Positions 28,418 through 35,576 of a stretch of 36,871 nucleotides of DNA are shown piece by piece. Every line of letters begins with the position of its first letter. Position 1 is the stretch's first letter. Origin of the DNA: Rhodocyclaceae bacterium (GTDB taxonomy: Bacteria > Pseudomonadota > Gammaproteobacteria > Burkholderiales > Rhodocyclaceae); contig VIKE01000026.1 in NCBI GenBank assembly GCA_008080565.1, positions 1-36,871 on the forward strand, given 5' to 3'. The notes beneath the pieces are model-generated. The model worked only from the letters and a program-made list of their open reading frames with translations. It had not been told where the DNA came from and made no database searches. The translations under genes and the position numbers were made by a program.

Positions 28418-28873
28418 ATGTTCCAGCATTTGAAATTTCCTCTGTTTTTCCTGTTGACCGTAGCAACGCTCGCTGGTTGCGGCGAGGTCGAGGACACGCG
28501 GCCGGGTCAGCCGGTGAAGCACCGGCAGATGGCGTTCAAGGAAATCGTCAAGACTTTCGAGCCGATGGGAGTGATGCTGCGCAAGGGCACCTACGACGCC
28601 GACAAGTTCCTGCCCATGGCCGAAGCGCTGCTCGCCAAGCGGGATGGTCCGTGGGAGCACTTCGGCGCCGACACCAACTACCCGCCGACCAAGGCGACAG
28701 CCGAGGTCTGGAAGCAGCCCGAAGAGTTCGAGAAGAACAAGAAAGCCTTCATCGCCGCCACCGACACCCTGCTCGTCGCCGCGCAGAGCAAGGACAAGGC
28801 GCAGGTCGAAAAGGCCTACGATGCCGTTCATGAAGCCTGCAAGACCTGCCACAAGCAGTTCAAGGAACGCTGA
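28418..28873 (+). CDS. Cytochrome c' family lipoprotein (class II c-type cytochrome)
   Basis: A 151-residue protein with a lipoprotein signal peptide (LAGC, lipid-modified Cys21), predicted four-helix bundle and a single C-terminal haem motif CKTCH (141-145), the usual position for cytochrome c'. The N-terminal helix starts RQMAFKEIVKTFEPMGVMLR, typical of class II cytochromes. It may bind NO or act as an electron carrier; anchoring by a lipid is less common for this family. The start at 28418 is chosen because it begins the signal peptide; an upstream ATG at 28340 adds an unrelated stretch. The signal-peptide hydrophobic core (FFLLTVA) is encoded by repeat copy G. Confidence 0.88.
   Translation: MFQHLKFPLFFLLTVATLAGCGEVEDTRPGQPVKHRQMAFKEIVKTFEPMGVMLRKGTYDADKFLPMAEALLAKRDGPWEHFGADTNYPPTKATAEVWKQPEEFEKNKKAFIAATDTLLVAAQSKDKAQVEKAYDAVHEACKTCHKQFKER
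28428..28463 (-). repeat. 36-bp dispersed repeat, copy G (in cytochrome c' signal peptide)
   Basis: The minus strand reads CTACGGTCAACAGGAAAA with an A/T-rich end GAAATTTCAAAT. It is inside the signal-peptide codons of the cytochrome c' gene, in the same reading frame (FF.LTVA) as copy F in the M48 protease. Confidence 0.75.
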
Positions 28874-28891
28874 GATTTCGGGAACATCCGC

Positions 28892-30454
28892 ATGCTGAGA
28901 CTGACCGAACTGAAGCTGCCGCTCGACCACGCGGCGGACGCGCTACGCCCGGCCCTGTGCCAGCGACTGGGCATCGCCGACGGCGAGCTGATCGATTTCA
29001 CGATTTTCAAGCGCAGCTACGACGCACGCAAAAAATCGGCGATCACGCTGATCTACACGCTGGATTTCAATGTCCGCGACGAGCCGGCGCTGCTCAGGAA
29101 ACTGGCCGATGATCGCAATGTCGGTCCGCGCCCGAATACCGACTACAAGTTCGTCGCCCAGGCCCCGGCCGATCTCAAAACCCGCCCGGTCGTCATCGGC
29201 ACCGGTCCCTGCGGCCTGCTGGCCGGGCTGATCCTGGCCCAAATGGGTTTCAAGCCGATCATCCTCGAACGCGGCAAAGCCGTGCGCGAGCGGACCAAGG
29301 ACACCTGGGGCCTGTGGCGCAACAACAAGCTCAACCCGGAATCGAACGTCCAGTTCGGCCCGCAGCACCACGGCCGCAAGGTGCTCGAGGAGTTCGTCAA
29401 GGCGGGCGCACCCGAAGAGATCATGTACGTCAGCAAGCCGCACATCGGAACTTTCCGGCTGGTCAAGATGGTCGAGAACATCCGCGCCACGATCACCGAC
29501 CTGGGCGGCGAAATCCGCTTCGGCAGCAAGGTCGAGCGGCTGGTCATCGACGACCATCAAGTCCGCGGCGTGGTCATGGCTGACGGCCAGACCATCGCCA
29601 CCGACCATGTCGTCCTCGCCGTCGGCCACAGCGCCCGCGACACTTTCCAGGCGCTCTACGAGCAAGGCGTTTTCATCGAAGCCAAGCCCTTCTCCATCGG
29701 TTTCCGCATCGAACACCCGCAGGCGATGATCGACAAAGCCCGTTTCGGCCCCAATGCCGGCAACGAAATCCTCGGCGCCGCCGACTACAAACTCGTTCAT
29801 CACTGCGGCAACGGCCGTGCCGCCTACAGCTTCTGCATGTGCCCGGGCGGCCAGGTGGTCGCCGCCACCTCGGAAGAAGGCCGCGTCGTGACCAACGGCA
29901 TGAGCCAGTATTCGCGCGCCGAACGCAACGCCAACGCAGCGCTCGTCGTCGAAGTGAAGCCGGAAGATTTTCCCGGCGACTACCGAACCAACCCGCTGGC
30001 CGGCATCGAGTACCAGCGCCAATGGGAATCGGCCGCCTTCGTCGCCGGCGGCAGCAACTACGCCGCCCCGGCCCAGCGCGTCGGCGACTTCCTCACCGGC
30101 CGGCCGTCCACTGCCCTTGGCGAAGTCGATCCGTCCTACCAGCCCGGCGTGCACATGACTGACCTGGCCAGTTGCGCCCCGGCCTACGTCATCGACGCCC
30201 TGCGCGAAGCGATCCCGGCCTTCGACAAACAGATTCGCGGCTTCGCCATGGCCGATGCCATCCTGACCGGCGTCGAAACGCGCACCTCGTCACCGATCCG
30301 CATCAAGCGCGGAGCCGACTACCAGAGCATCAACACGCGCGGCCTCTATCCGGCCGGCGAAGGCGCCGGTTACGCCGGCGGGATTCTGTCGGCCGGCGTC
30401 GATGGCATCAAGGTTGCCGAGGCGGTGGCTATTTCAATAGCCGAACAACGCTGA
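28892..30454 (+). CDS. FAD-dependent dehydrogenase (COG2509-like) with an internal deletion
   Basis: A 520-residue flavoprotein with an N-terminal accessory domain (to about residue 95), then the dinucleotide-binding loop VIGTGPCGLLAGL, ILERGKAVRERTKDTWGLWR, VVLAVGHSARDTFQALYEQG and the C-terminal YPAGEGAGYAGGILSAGVDG. The relatives I know read FGEGGAGTFSDGKL shortly after PESNVQ. Here the protein goes straight from FG (155-156) to PQHHGRK, so about 18 residues including that conserved flavin-contact motif are missing in frame (junction near 29359). The rest is intact. It could be an inactive allele, a real variant or an assembly error. It follows cytochrome c' by 18 bp, and its stop abuts the convergent FUSC stop (TGATCA). 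Confidence 0.85.
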   Translation: MLRLTELKLPLDHAADALRPALCQRLGIADGELIDFTIFKRSYDARKKSAITLIYTLDFNVRDEPALLRKLADDRNVGPRPNTDYKFVAQAPADLKTRPVVIGTGPCGLLAGLILAQMGFKPIILERGKAVRERTKDTWGLWRNNKLNPESNVQFGPQHHGRKVLEEFVKAGAPEEIMYVSKPHIGTFRLVKMVENIRATITDLGGEIRFGSKVERLVIDDHQVRGVVMADGQTIATDHVVLAVGHSARDTFQALYEQGVFIEAKPFSIGFRIEHPQAMIDKARFGPNAGNEILGAADYKLVHHCGNGRAAYSFCMCPGGQVVAATSEEGRVVTNGMSQYSRAERNANAALVVEVKPEDFPGDYRTNPLAGIEYQRQWESAAFVAGGSNYAAPAQRVGDFLTGRPSTALGEVDPSYQPGVHMTDLASCAPAYVIDALREAIPAFDKQIRGFAMADAILTGVETRTSSPIRIKRGADYQSINTRGLYPAGEGAGYAGGILSAGVDGIKVAEAVAISIAEQR

Positions 30455-31546
30455 TCAAGACGCGCTACCCGACGGCCACAGCCGCCGGACATGGCGGCCC
30501 AGTTTTTCGCGGAAAGCCGGGCTGTGCAGGCAAAAGCCGCCGACCAGCCCGACCAGCGAGCCGAGCACCGTGTCGACCAGACGCGCTTCAAGAATGACGT
30601 TCGGCGCGCCATGGCCGAGTTGGGCGGCATCGGCGAGCAGGATGGTGAGCGGCGTGATGAACACCACGGCCAAGCCGTAATGGCGGACAACCAGCGTTTC
30701 GATGATGAAGGCCAAGGCCATCATCATGAGCGAAACGCTCCACTTGTCGAGCGGCAGCATGAGCAAGCCCCATGCGACGACCAGGCCGATGGCCGTGCCG
30801 GCAATACGGTGCACCTGCTTGCTCCAGACAGCGCGCAGCGTGGCCCCCTGAATTACGGCAAGGCAACTGACCGGCACCCAATACGGGCGATCCAGTTGAA
30901 ACAGTTCGGCAAGCACGAGCGAAATGCCGACAAACACGCCGATCACCAGCGAATCGAAGACGACAAAATCGACGTTGAGCGGCGGAAGCGGCTGGACCGG
31001 TTGCGCCGGCGCCAGGCGTAGCGCGTACAGGCTATAGAGAAATCCGATCAGGCAGGCAAGCAGGCTGCCCATGGTGAGCAAGCCGACGAAGGTCGGGATC
31101 TGCAGGAACTCGACCGGCGAATAGGCCCCGATGGCTGCCGCCATGACAAAAAACAGGCTGCCCGGCGGCGCCACCATGAAATAGCGGCAGAGCATCGACA
31201 CCGCAATGGCGATGAAGGTCAGCACCGGCACGAAGAGCAGCGGCATGAAGTGGGTCATCACCCCGAGGATGTAGCAGGAACACAGGCCGAAGGCCGAGGC
31301 CATGAGCGCTACCAAGCGGTGCGCCAGTGGCGTGGCGGGCAGGTAAAGAAAGGCCAGCCCGCCCATCGACGAGATCAGGCCATAATCGAGGTGATCGAAC
31401 CACGCCCCGACGAGCAGTGGCAGGCCGATGGCGAGGGCGCCGCAGAAAGGCATCGGCCAGCGCCGGTCACTGGGGTTCAGCCGGGCCAGATGGTGCACTT
31501 CGCTACGCAGCCGGGCCCGAAACTTCTCCCATTCTCGCCAGTCCAT
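30455..31546 (-). CDS. FUSC-family integral membrane protein (aromatic acid exporter-like)
   Basis: A 363-residue protein with two blocks of about five or six membrane helices (about 33-185 and 205-350) joined by a proline-rich linker (LAPAQPVQPLPPL), the repeat layout of FUSC/fusaric-acid-resistance and YccS/AaeB-like proteins. The segment RPYWVPVSCLAVIQGATLRAVWSKQVHRIAGTAIG is the family hallmark. Relatives export aromatic acids or sit in the inner membrane with unknown function; without a neighbouring membrane-fusion protein no transport role can be assigned. The ATG is at 31546. It is co-directional with, and 66 bp after, the start-proximal flavoprotein gene. Confidence 0.88.
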   Translation of the reverse strand: MDWREWEKFRARLRSEVHHLARLNPSDRRWPMPFCGALAIGLPLLVGAWFDHLDYGLISSMGGLAFLYLPATPLAHRLVALMASAFGLCSCYILGVMTHFMPLLFVPVLTFIAIAVSMLCRYFMVAPPGSLFFVMAAAIGAYSPVEFLQIPTFVGLLTMGSLLACLIGFLYSLYALRLAPAQPVQPLPPLNVDFVVFDSLVIGVFVGISLVLAELFQLDRPYWVPVSCLAVIQGATLRAVWSKQVHRIAGTAIGLVVAWGLLMLPLDKWSVSLMMMALAFIIETLVVRHYGLAVVFITPLTILLADAAQLGHGAPNVILEARLVDTVLGSLVGLVGGFCLHSPAFREKLGRHVRRLWPSGSAS

Positions 31547-31612
31547 TACGGCCTTGCCCCTCTTCTGCGCACCATTGAACGAATGCCCATTTTACGTTGA
31601 TGCCTCGTCGAT

Positions 31613-32827
31613 TCAGGCAAACTGCCCAGCCACCCAGCCCGACGACCAGGCCCACTGGAAGTTGTAGCCGCCCAGCCAGCCGGTCACATCGACCACCTCG
31701 CCGATGAAGTAGAGGCCGGGCGCCGCCTTCGCTTCCATAGTTTTTGATGACAGCGCATCGGTCGATACGCCGCCGAGCGTCACCTCGGCCTTGGCAAACC
31801 CGAGCGTGCCGGCCGGCATGAGCGGCCAGGCGTTGAGCTTGCCGGCAATCATCTCGAGATCGCGGCGGCCGAGTTCGCCGATCGGGCGAGTGACGACTTT
31901 TTCGCCGCCGAGCAGCGCACACCACTCGTGGGCAAAACGCCGGGGCAGACGTTCGGCCAGCAGATTGGGCAGATGCGCCCGACCCTGGCGGTGTTCTTCG
32001 AGCCAGGCGCCGGCATCAAGGCCGGGCAGCAGGTCAATCTCGACGGGCTGCTTCTTGCCGCTGCGGTATTCCTGCATCTGCCAGTAACTCGAAATCTGCA
32101 GGATGGCCGGGCCGGACAGGCCGCGATGGGTGATCAGCACGTTTTCGCGGAACTGCGCGCCGTCAAATTGGGCGACGGCGTCGAGCGTCGAACCGGCCAA
32201 GGGCTTGATCGGCTCAAGCACCTCGGGGGCAAGGGCGAGCGGGACGAGGGCCGGCTTGGGTGGGACGACGGGAATCCCGAACTGCTCAGCCAGCCGGTAG
32301 CCGAACGGACTGGCGCCGATTTTCGGGATGGCCAGGCCGCCCGTGGCGACGACCAGGGAGTTACATGAAAAACGGCCTTTTTCCGTGTCGACCGTGTAAC
32401 GCCTGGCGGTTTCGCCTGGATGGCGCTCAATGTGCTGCACGGCACAGGGAAAAGCCCATTGGACGCCGGCGTCGTCGCAGGCATCGCGCAGCATGTCGAT
32501 GATCTGCTCGGCCGATTCGTCGCAGAACAATTGGCCATGTTCGCGCTCGTGATAGGCGATGCGCCGCTTGTCCATCATCGCGATGAAATCGAACTGCGAG
32601 AAGCGCGCCAGCGCCGAGCGGCAGAAATGCGGGTTCTGCGACAGGTAGTTGTCGGCACTGACCGTGCGGTTGGTGAAATTGCAACGCCCGCCCCCTGAAA
32701 TGCGGATGCGTTCGCCAAGCGTCGCGGCGTGATCGACGATCAGCACGCGCCGGCCACGCGCCCCGGCCTGGGCCGCACACATCATGCCGGCCGCGCCGGC
32801 GCCAATGACGATGATGTCGAAATGCAT
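31613..32827 (-). CDS. BaiN/HI0933-type NAD(P)/FAD-dependent oxidoreductase
   Basis: A 404-residue flavoprotein of the HI0933 family. The FAD loop is IVIGAGAAGMMCA, followed by the family signature GERIRISGGGRCNFTN, VVATGGLAIPKIGASPFGYRLA, LITHRGLSGPAILQISSYW and the C-terminal GLYFIGEVVDVTGWLGGYNFQWAWSSGWVAG. It is distantly related to the flavoprotein at 15485-16714 but belongs to the longer, canonical branch. BaiN of gut clostridia reduces bile acid intermediates; the reaction here is unknown. The ATG is at 32827. A degenerate match to the 36-bp repeat near 32365-32400 (YTVDTEKGRF) is probably chance. Confidence 0.92.
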   Translation of the reverse strand: MHFDIIVIGAGAAGMMCAAQAGARGRRVLIVDHAATLGERIRISGGGRCNFTNRTVSADNYLSQNPHFCRSALARFSQFDFIAMMDKRRIAYHEREHGQLFCDESAEQIIDMLRDACDDAGVQWAFPCAVQHIERHPGETARRYTVDTEKGRFSCNSLVVATGGLAIPKIGASPFGYRLAEQFGIPVVPPKPALVPLALAPEVLEPIKPLAGSTLDAVAQFDGAQFRENVLITHRGLSGPAILQISSYWQMQEYRSGKKQPVEIDLLPGLDAGAWLEEHRQGRAHLPNLLAERLPRRFAHEWCALLGGEKVVTRPIGELGRRDLEMIAGKLNAWPLMPAGTLGFAKAEVTLGGVSTDALSSKTMEAKAAPGLYFIGEVVDVTGWLGGYNFQWAWSSGWVAGQFA

Positions 32828-33267
32828 GGGGTCCGATCGGGAGAAATAGCTTGCGCAGAAACGGGGCGGATTCTATCACCCGGGGCGGGAACGCCCCGGC
32901 TTGACCCCGTTGAGTCACCCAATCGAGGCACGCGTCGCCCGGCAGGAACGTTATTTGTTGTAAACGCAACAACCCAAATATGAATTCATAATGCATAATC
33001 ATCACGCGCTAACCAGCCCGAGATACTGTTTCAGAAATTACATGGAATTACCATGGCAGAATGCTTTTCAGGCATTTTGATCAGAAAATTACGGAATCCG
33101 TGATCACATTTATGCAATACGTTTGAAACAGATGTTTGCCACACTGGCTTGAATCTCTTTACCCAGGCCATACCGACAGCATTGCTGCAATGCAGCATTT
33201 TGTTAAAAACATTGTTACAATGCACCCGCTGCAACCATTTACTTACCCAAAATTCTAGGAGCGTCCA
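32828..33267. promoter_or_regulatory. 440-bp divergent intergenic region, palindrome-rich
   Basis: No credible gene is seen between the divergent flavoprotein and phasin starts. The stretch from about 32950 is much more A/T-rich than the flanks and carries several short inverted repeats: TTGTTG-N6-CAACAA (32955-32972), TATGAATTCATA (32979-32990), CATGG-N5-CCATG (33041-33055), ACGGAATCCGT (33091-33101), GCTGCAATGCAGC (33184-33196) and ATTGTTACAAT (33211-33221). Such density suggests regulated promoters for phasin and perhaps the flavoprotein. I could not fix a convincing -35/-10 pair; TACAAT at 33216-33221 is a possible -10. Confidence 0.5.
33184..33196. promoter_or_regulatory. Putative PhaR operator (CTGCNNNGCAG)
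   Basis: A perfect palindrome GCTGCAATGCAGC lies 72 bp before the phasin start. As I recall, PhaR, the polyhydroxyalkanoate-sensing repressor, recognises TGC-rich sites of the type CTGC-N3-GCAG in Paracoccus upstream of phasin genes. Match and position fit repression of this phasin when no polymer is present. No phaR gene is in the window. Confidence 0.5.
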
Positions 33268-33804
33268 ATGTCCATCAATCCCGAGCAGTTCGCCGCCGCA
33301 AACAAAGCCGCTGTTGATTCCCTGTTGTCCGTCGCCAACACCGCCCTGGCTTCCGCTGAGCGCATCGCCAGCCTGAATCTGGAAACCGCCCGTTCCGTTC
33401 TGGAAGACTCCGTCTCCAACGCCAAGGCCCTGATGGGTGCCAAGGATCCGCAAGAAGCCCTGTCCATCCAGGCTTCCCTGGCCCAGCCGAGCGTCGAGAA
33501 GGCTGTTGCCTACTCCAAGTCGGTTTACGAAATCTCTACCGAAACCCAGGAACAACTGGCCAAGATGGTTGAAGCCCAATTCGGCGACTTCCAGAAGAAC
33601 GTTGCTTCCATGCTCGAAAAGGCTGCCAAGTCTGCTCCGGCTGGTTCCGACGTTGCCGTTGCTGCCGTTCAGAGCGCCATCGCTGCCGCCAACTCGGCTT
33701 TCGACAACATGCGCAAGACCGCCAAGCAAGTGACCGAAATGGCCCAGACCAACATGGCTGCCGCGACCAGCGCCACCGCCAAGGCTGTCAAGAAGTCCAA
33801 GTAA
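33268..33804 (+). CDS. Phasin family protein (PHA granule-associated)
   Basis: A 178-residue, alanine-rich, mostly helical protein. The N-terminus INPEQFAAANKAAVDSLLSVANTALASAERIASLNLE and the segment AKDPQEALSIQASLAQPSVEKAVAYSKSVYEIS are classic for betaproteobacterial PhaP. Its C-terminal tail is lysine- and alanine-rich (AKAVKKSK). It should coat polyhydroxyalkanoate granules and control their size and number. AGGAG lies 8 nt before the ATG. Codon use is strongly biased towards preferred codons (GCT/GCC, AAG, GTT), consistent with high expression. It is a single-gene transcript, with a palindrome-rich promoter region before and a strong terminator after. Confidence 0.95.
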   Translation: MSINPEQFAAANKAAVDSLLSVANTALASAERIASLNLETARSVLEDSVSNAKALMGAKDPQEALSIQASLAQPSVEKAVAYSKSVYEISTETQEQLAKMVEAQFGDFQKNVASMLEKAAKSAPAGSDVAVAAVQSAIAAANSAFDNMRKTAKQVTEMAQTNMAAATSATAKAVKKSK

Positions 33805-33826
33805 TTTTCAGCCTCCGCTGAAGCAG

Positions 33827-33856
33827 AAAGGCCCGCATCGCTGCGGGCCTTTTTCT
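33827..33856 (+). terminator. Intrinsic terminator after phasin
   Basis: AAAGGCCCGCA (33827-33837) and TGCGGGCCTTT (33842-33852) form an 11-bp perfect stem with a 4-nt TCGC loop, followed by TTCTTT. It lies 22 bp after the phasin stop. It is A/T-flanked on both sides and so could also serve the convergent NTF2-like gene. Confidence 0.92.
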
Positions 33857-33875
33857 TTGCAGCATGCCTGAAAAC

Positions 33876-34298
33876 TCAGGCCGCCAGCATGCGTCGCAAG
33901 CCGCGCATCAATGTCCCGATGGCGGGCAATTTCATGTACAACTCCTCGGCAGCATCCCAGTAGTCGCGGTGGTAGCAGACCTTGCCGTCGGCGTCGAATT
34001 TGAGATGCGACACGCCGCGCATGAGCTGCGCCTCGCCCTTCCCCCACAACTTGACGCGGTAATGGAACTCCCAGACCAGCATGGCGCCATTCTGATCGGC
34101 GACCTTTTCGGTGACGACGAAACGCGGCTCGGCGACCTGCCCGAACATGTGGGTGAAGATGCGCTGAATGGCCGGCACGCCGCGAACTTCGTTGAACGGA
34201 TCCTTGAAATAGGCGTTGTCGCTGTAGAACTCGGGAAAGCGGGCGACGCTGGCCGGGGCGAATTCGTTGTAGAAGACGATCAGTTCGTCGAGGGTCAT
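33876..34298 (-). CDS. NTF2-like/SnoaL-type protein
   Basis: A 140-residue protein of the nuclear transport factor 2-like fold: N-terminal helix LDELIVFYNEFAPASVARFPEFYSDNAYFKDPFNEVRG, then strands with FHYRVKLWGKGEAQLMRGVSHLKFDADGKVCYHRDYWDAAEELY. The fold makes a small hydrophobic pocket used by isomerases and binding proteins. The substrate is unknown, but it is the last gene of an operon with an SDR, a DUF3833 lipoprotein and an MFS carrier. GGAGG lies 6 nt before the ATG at 34298, and the start is one base after the SDR stop. Confidence 0.9.
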   Translation of the reverse strand: MTLDELIVFYNEFAPASVARFPEFYSDNAYFKDPFNEVRGVPAIQRIFTHMFGQVAEPRFVVTEKVADQNGAMLVWEFHYRVKLWGKGEAQLMRGVSHLKFDADGKVCYHRDYWDAAEELYMKLPAIGTLMRGLRRMLAA

Positions 34299-34299
34299 G

Positions 34300-35055
34300 T
34301 CAGCCTCCGGTGAAGCGGCGAATGAGCGGGAAGTACCAGCGGTAGGGGAGCAGGGCGAAGAGCTTCATGAGGCGGGTAAAGCGCTTGGGAAAATGGATTT
34401 CGAAATTGGCCGATTTAAAGCCGTCGACCGTGGCAATCGCCGCCTGTTCCGGCGTCAGCAGGGCAGGCATGGTGAAATCGTTCTTGGCGGTCAATTGGGT
34501 TGAAACGAAGCCGGGGTTGATCACCCAGACCCCGATGCCCTTTGGCGCCAGATCGAGGTGCAGCACCTCGGCAAAATGAATGAGTGCCGCCTTGCCCGGC
34601 CCGTAGGCCAGCGCCTTGGGCAAGCCGCGATAACCCGCGACGCTGGCGACGAAGGCGATGCCGCCACCCGGTTTGAGGTCGGACAAAACGGTGGCGGCGA
34701 GACGCATGGCAGCGTTGAAATTGACGGTGACGACCTGCTCGGCGACGGCCAGATCGAAGTTGTCGGCGCGCATCGGGACGTAGTCGCCGGCCAGGTAAAT
34801 GACAAGATCGATACCGCCCAATGTGGCCAGCAATTTTTCGCGAGCGGCGCTCAGGCTGGCGACGTCGGTTGCGTCGCACGGCAACAGCAAGGCATTAGCG
34901 ATGGCCAGGGCAGCCAGTTTGTCAGCGCTCCGGGCCGACAATGCCAGCCTTGCTCCGCGGTCTGCCAGTTCGTTAGCGACGGCGGCACCGATACCGCTTG
35001 AAGCGCCGACCAGCCAAACGCGCTTGCCCTTCCAGTCGGTGATGATCGGGTTCAT
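34300..35055 (-). CDS. SDR family NAD(P)-dependent oxidoreductase
   Basis: A 251-residue classical short-chain dehydrogenase. It has the cofactor loop GASSGIGAAVA, the YGPGKAAL active-site motif (YxxxK) and a C-terminal hydrophobic stretch (FTRLMKLFALLPYRWYF) that may touch the membrane. The start at 35055 overlaps the DUF3833 stop (ATGA); an upstream ATG adds 15 residues and would overlap further. The segment ATVDGFKSANFEIHFPKRF contains a degenerate match to the 36-bp repeat (34398-34433). The substrate is unknown; a lipid or fatty-acyl compound is plausible from the neighbours. Confidence 0.92.
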   Translation of the reverse strand: MNPIITDWKGKRVWLVGASSGIGAAVANELADRGARLALSARSADKLAALAIANALLLPCDATDVASLSAAREKLLATLGGIDLVIYLAGDYVPMRADNFDLAVAEQVVTVNFNAAMRLAATVLSDLKPGGGIAFVASVAGYRGLPKALAYGPGKAALIHFAEVLHLDLAPKGIGVWVINPGFVSTQLTAKNDFTMPALLTPEQAAIATVDGFKSANFEIHFPKRFTRLMKLFALLPYRWYFPLIRRFTGG

Positions 35056-35573
35056 CGTTTTACGAAGGTCAGCGTCACTTCGCCCAGGTTGAAGCCCCAT
35101 TTCGACATGTAGGAGCGGTTCATCATGACCTTGTCGTCCATCAGGAACATCCAGTCGTCGAAATCGACGTTGTAGACTTTGCCGTCAACGGGCAGGGCCA
35201 GCACGTAGCGCCAACGCAGGGCATTGCCGGAAACTTCGCCGATGGCCTCGCCGACGACATCGTCAGCCCGGCCGCGGAAGGTGCCGTCGGCCTGTTTGGT
35301 CAGCGTCCAGACCCGGCGCGAGGTGGTGCCGTCGGACCACTTGAAGTTCTCGTCGAGGACGCCGGTGTCGCCTGCCCACTTGGCATCAATGACGACGTGG
35401 AAGCGTTTTTGCACCTCGCCGGAACGGCCCTGGAACATGCCCCAGGCGTCAAGCGTGCCATTCAGGTAGGTCTTGAGGTCGAGGGCCGGTTGTTCGGCCC
35501 GGTATTGTTCGACGCCGGTCGAGGCACAGCCGGCGAGACCAAGCGTGAATGCGGCAGCAAGCAAGAGTTTCAT
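35052..35573 (-). CDS. DUF3833 family lipoprotein
   Basis: A 173-residue protein with a lipoprotein signal (LGLAGC, Cys16) and the DUF3833 body: LKTYLNGTLDAWGMFQGRSGEVQKRF, GVLDENFKWSDGTTSRRVWTL, VYNVDFDDWMFLMDDKVMMNRSYMSKWGFNLGEVTLTF. Function is unknown. In several proteobacteria it occurs with SDR, cyclopropane-fatty-acid-synthase-like and DUF1365 genes in clusters linked to the ChrR/RpoE photo-oxidative stress response. A GGAG precedes the ATG at 35573 by about 9 nt, inside the end of the MFS gene. It is four-base coupled to the SDR gene. Confidence 0.92.
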   Translation of the reverse strand: MKLLLAAAFTLGLAGCASTGVEQYRAEQPALDLKTYLNGTLDAWGMFQGRSGEVQKRFHVVIDAKWAGDTGVLDENFKWSDGTTSRRVWTLTKQADGTFRGRADDVVGEAIGEVSGNALRWRYVLALPVDGKVYNVDFDDWMFLMDDKVMMNRSYMSKWGFNLGEVTLTFVKR

Positions 35574-35576
35574 GAT

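Noticed and set aside
32365..32400. ACACGGTCGACACGG with an A-run in the BaiN-like gene as a repeat copy
   Set aside because: The core matches only about 9 of 12, and YTVDTEKGRF is a plausible family sequence; left as chance.
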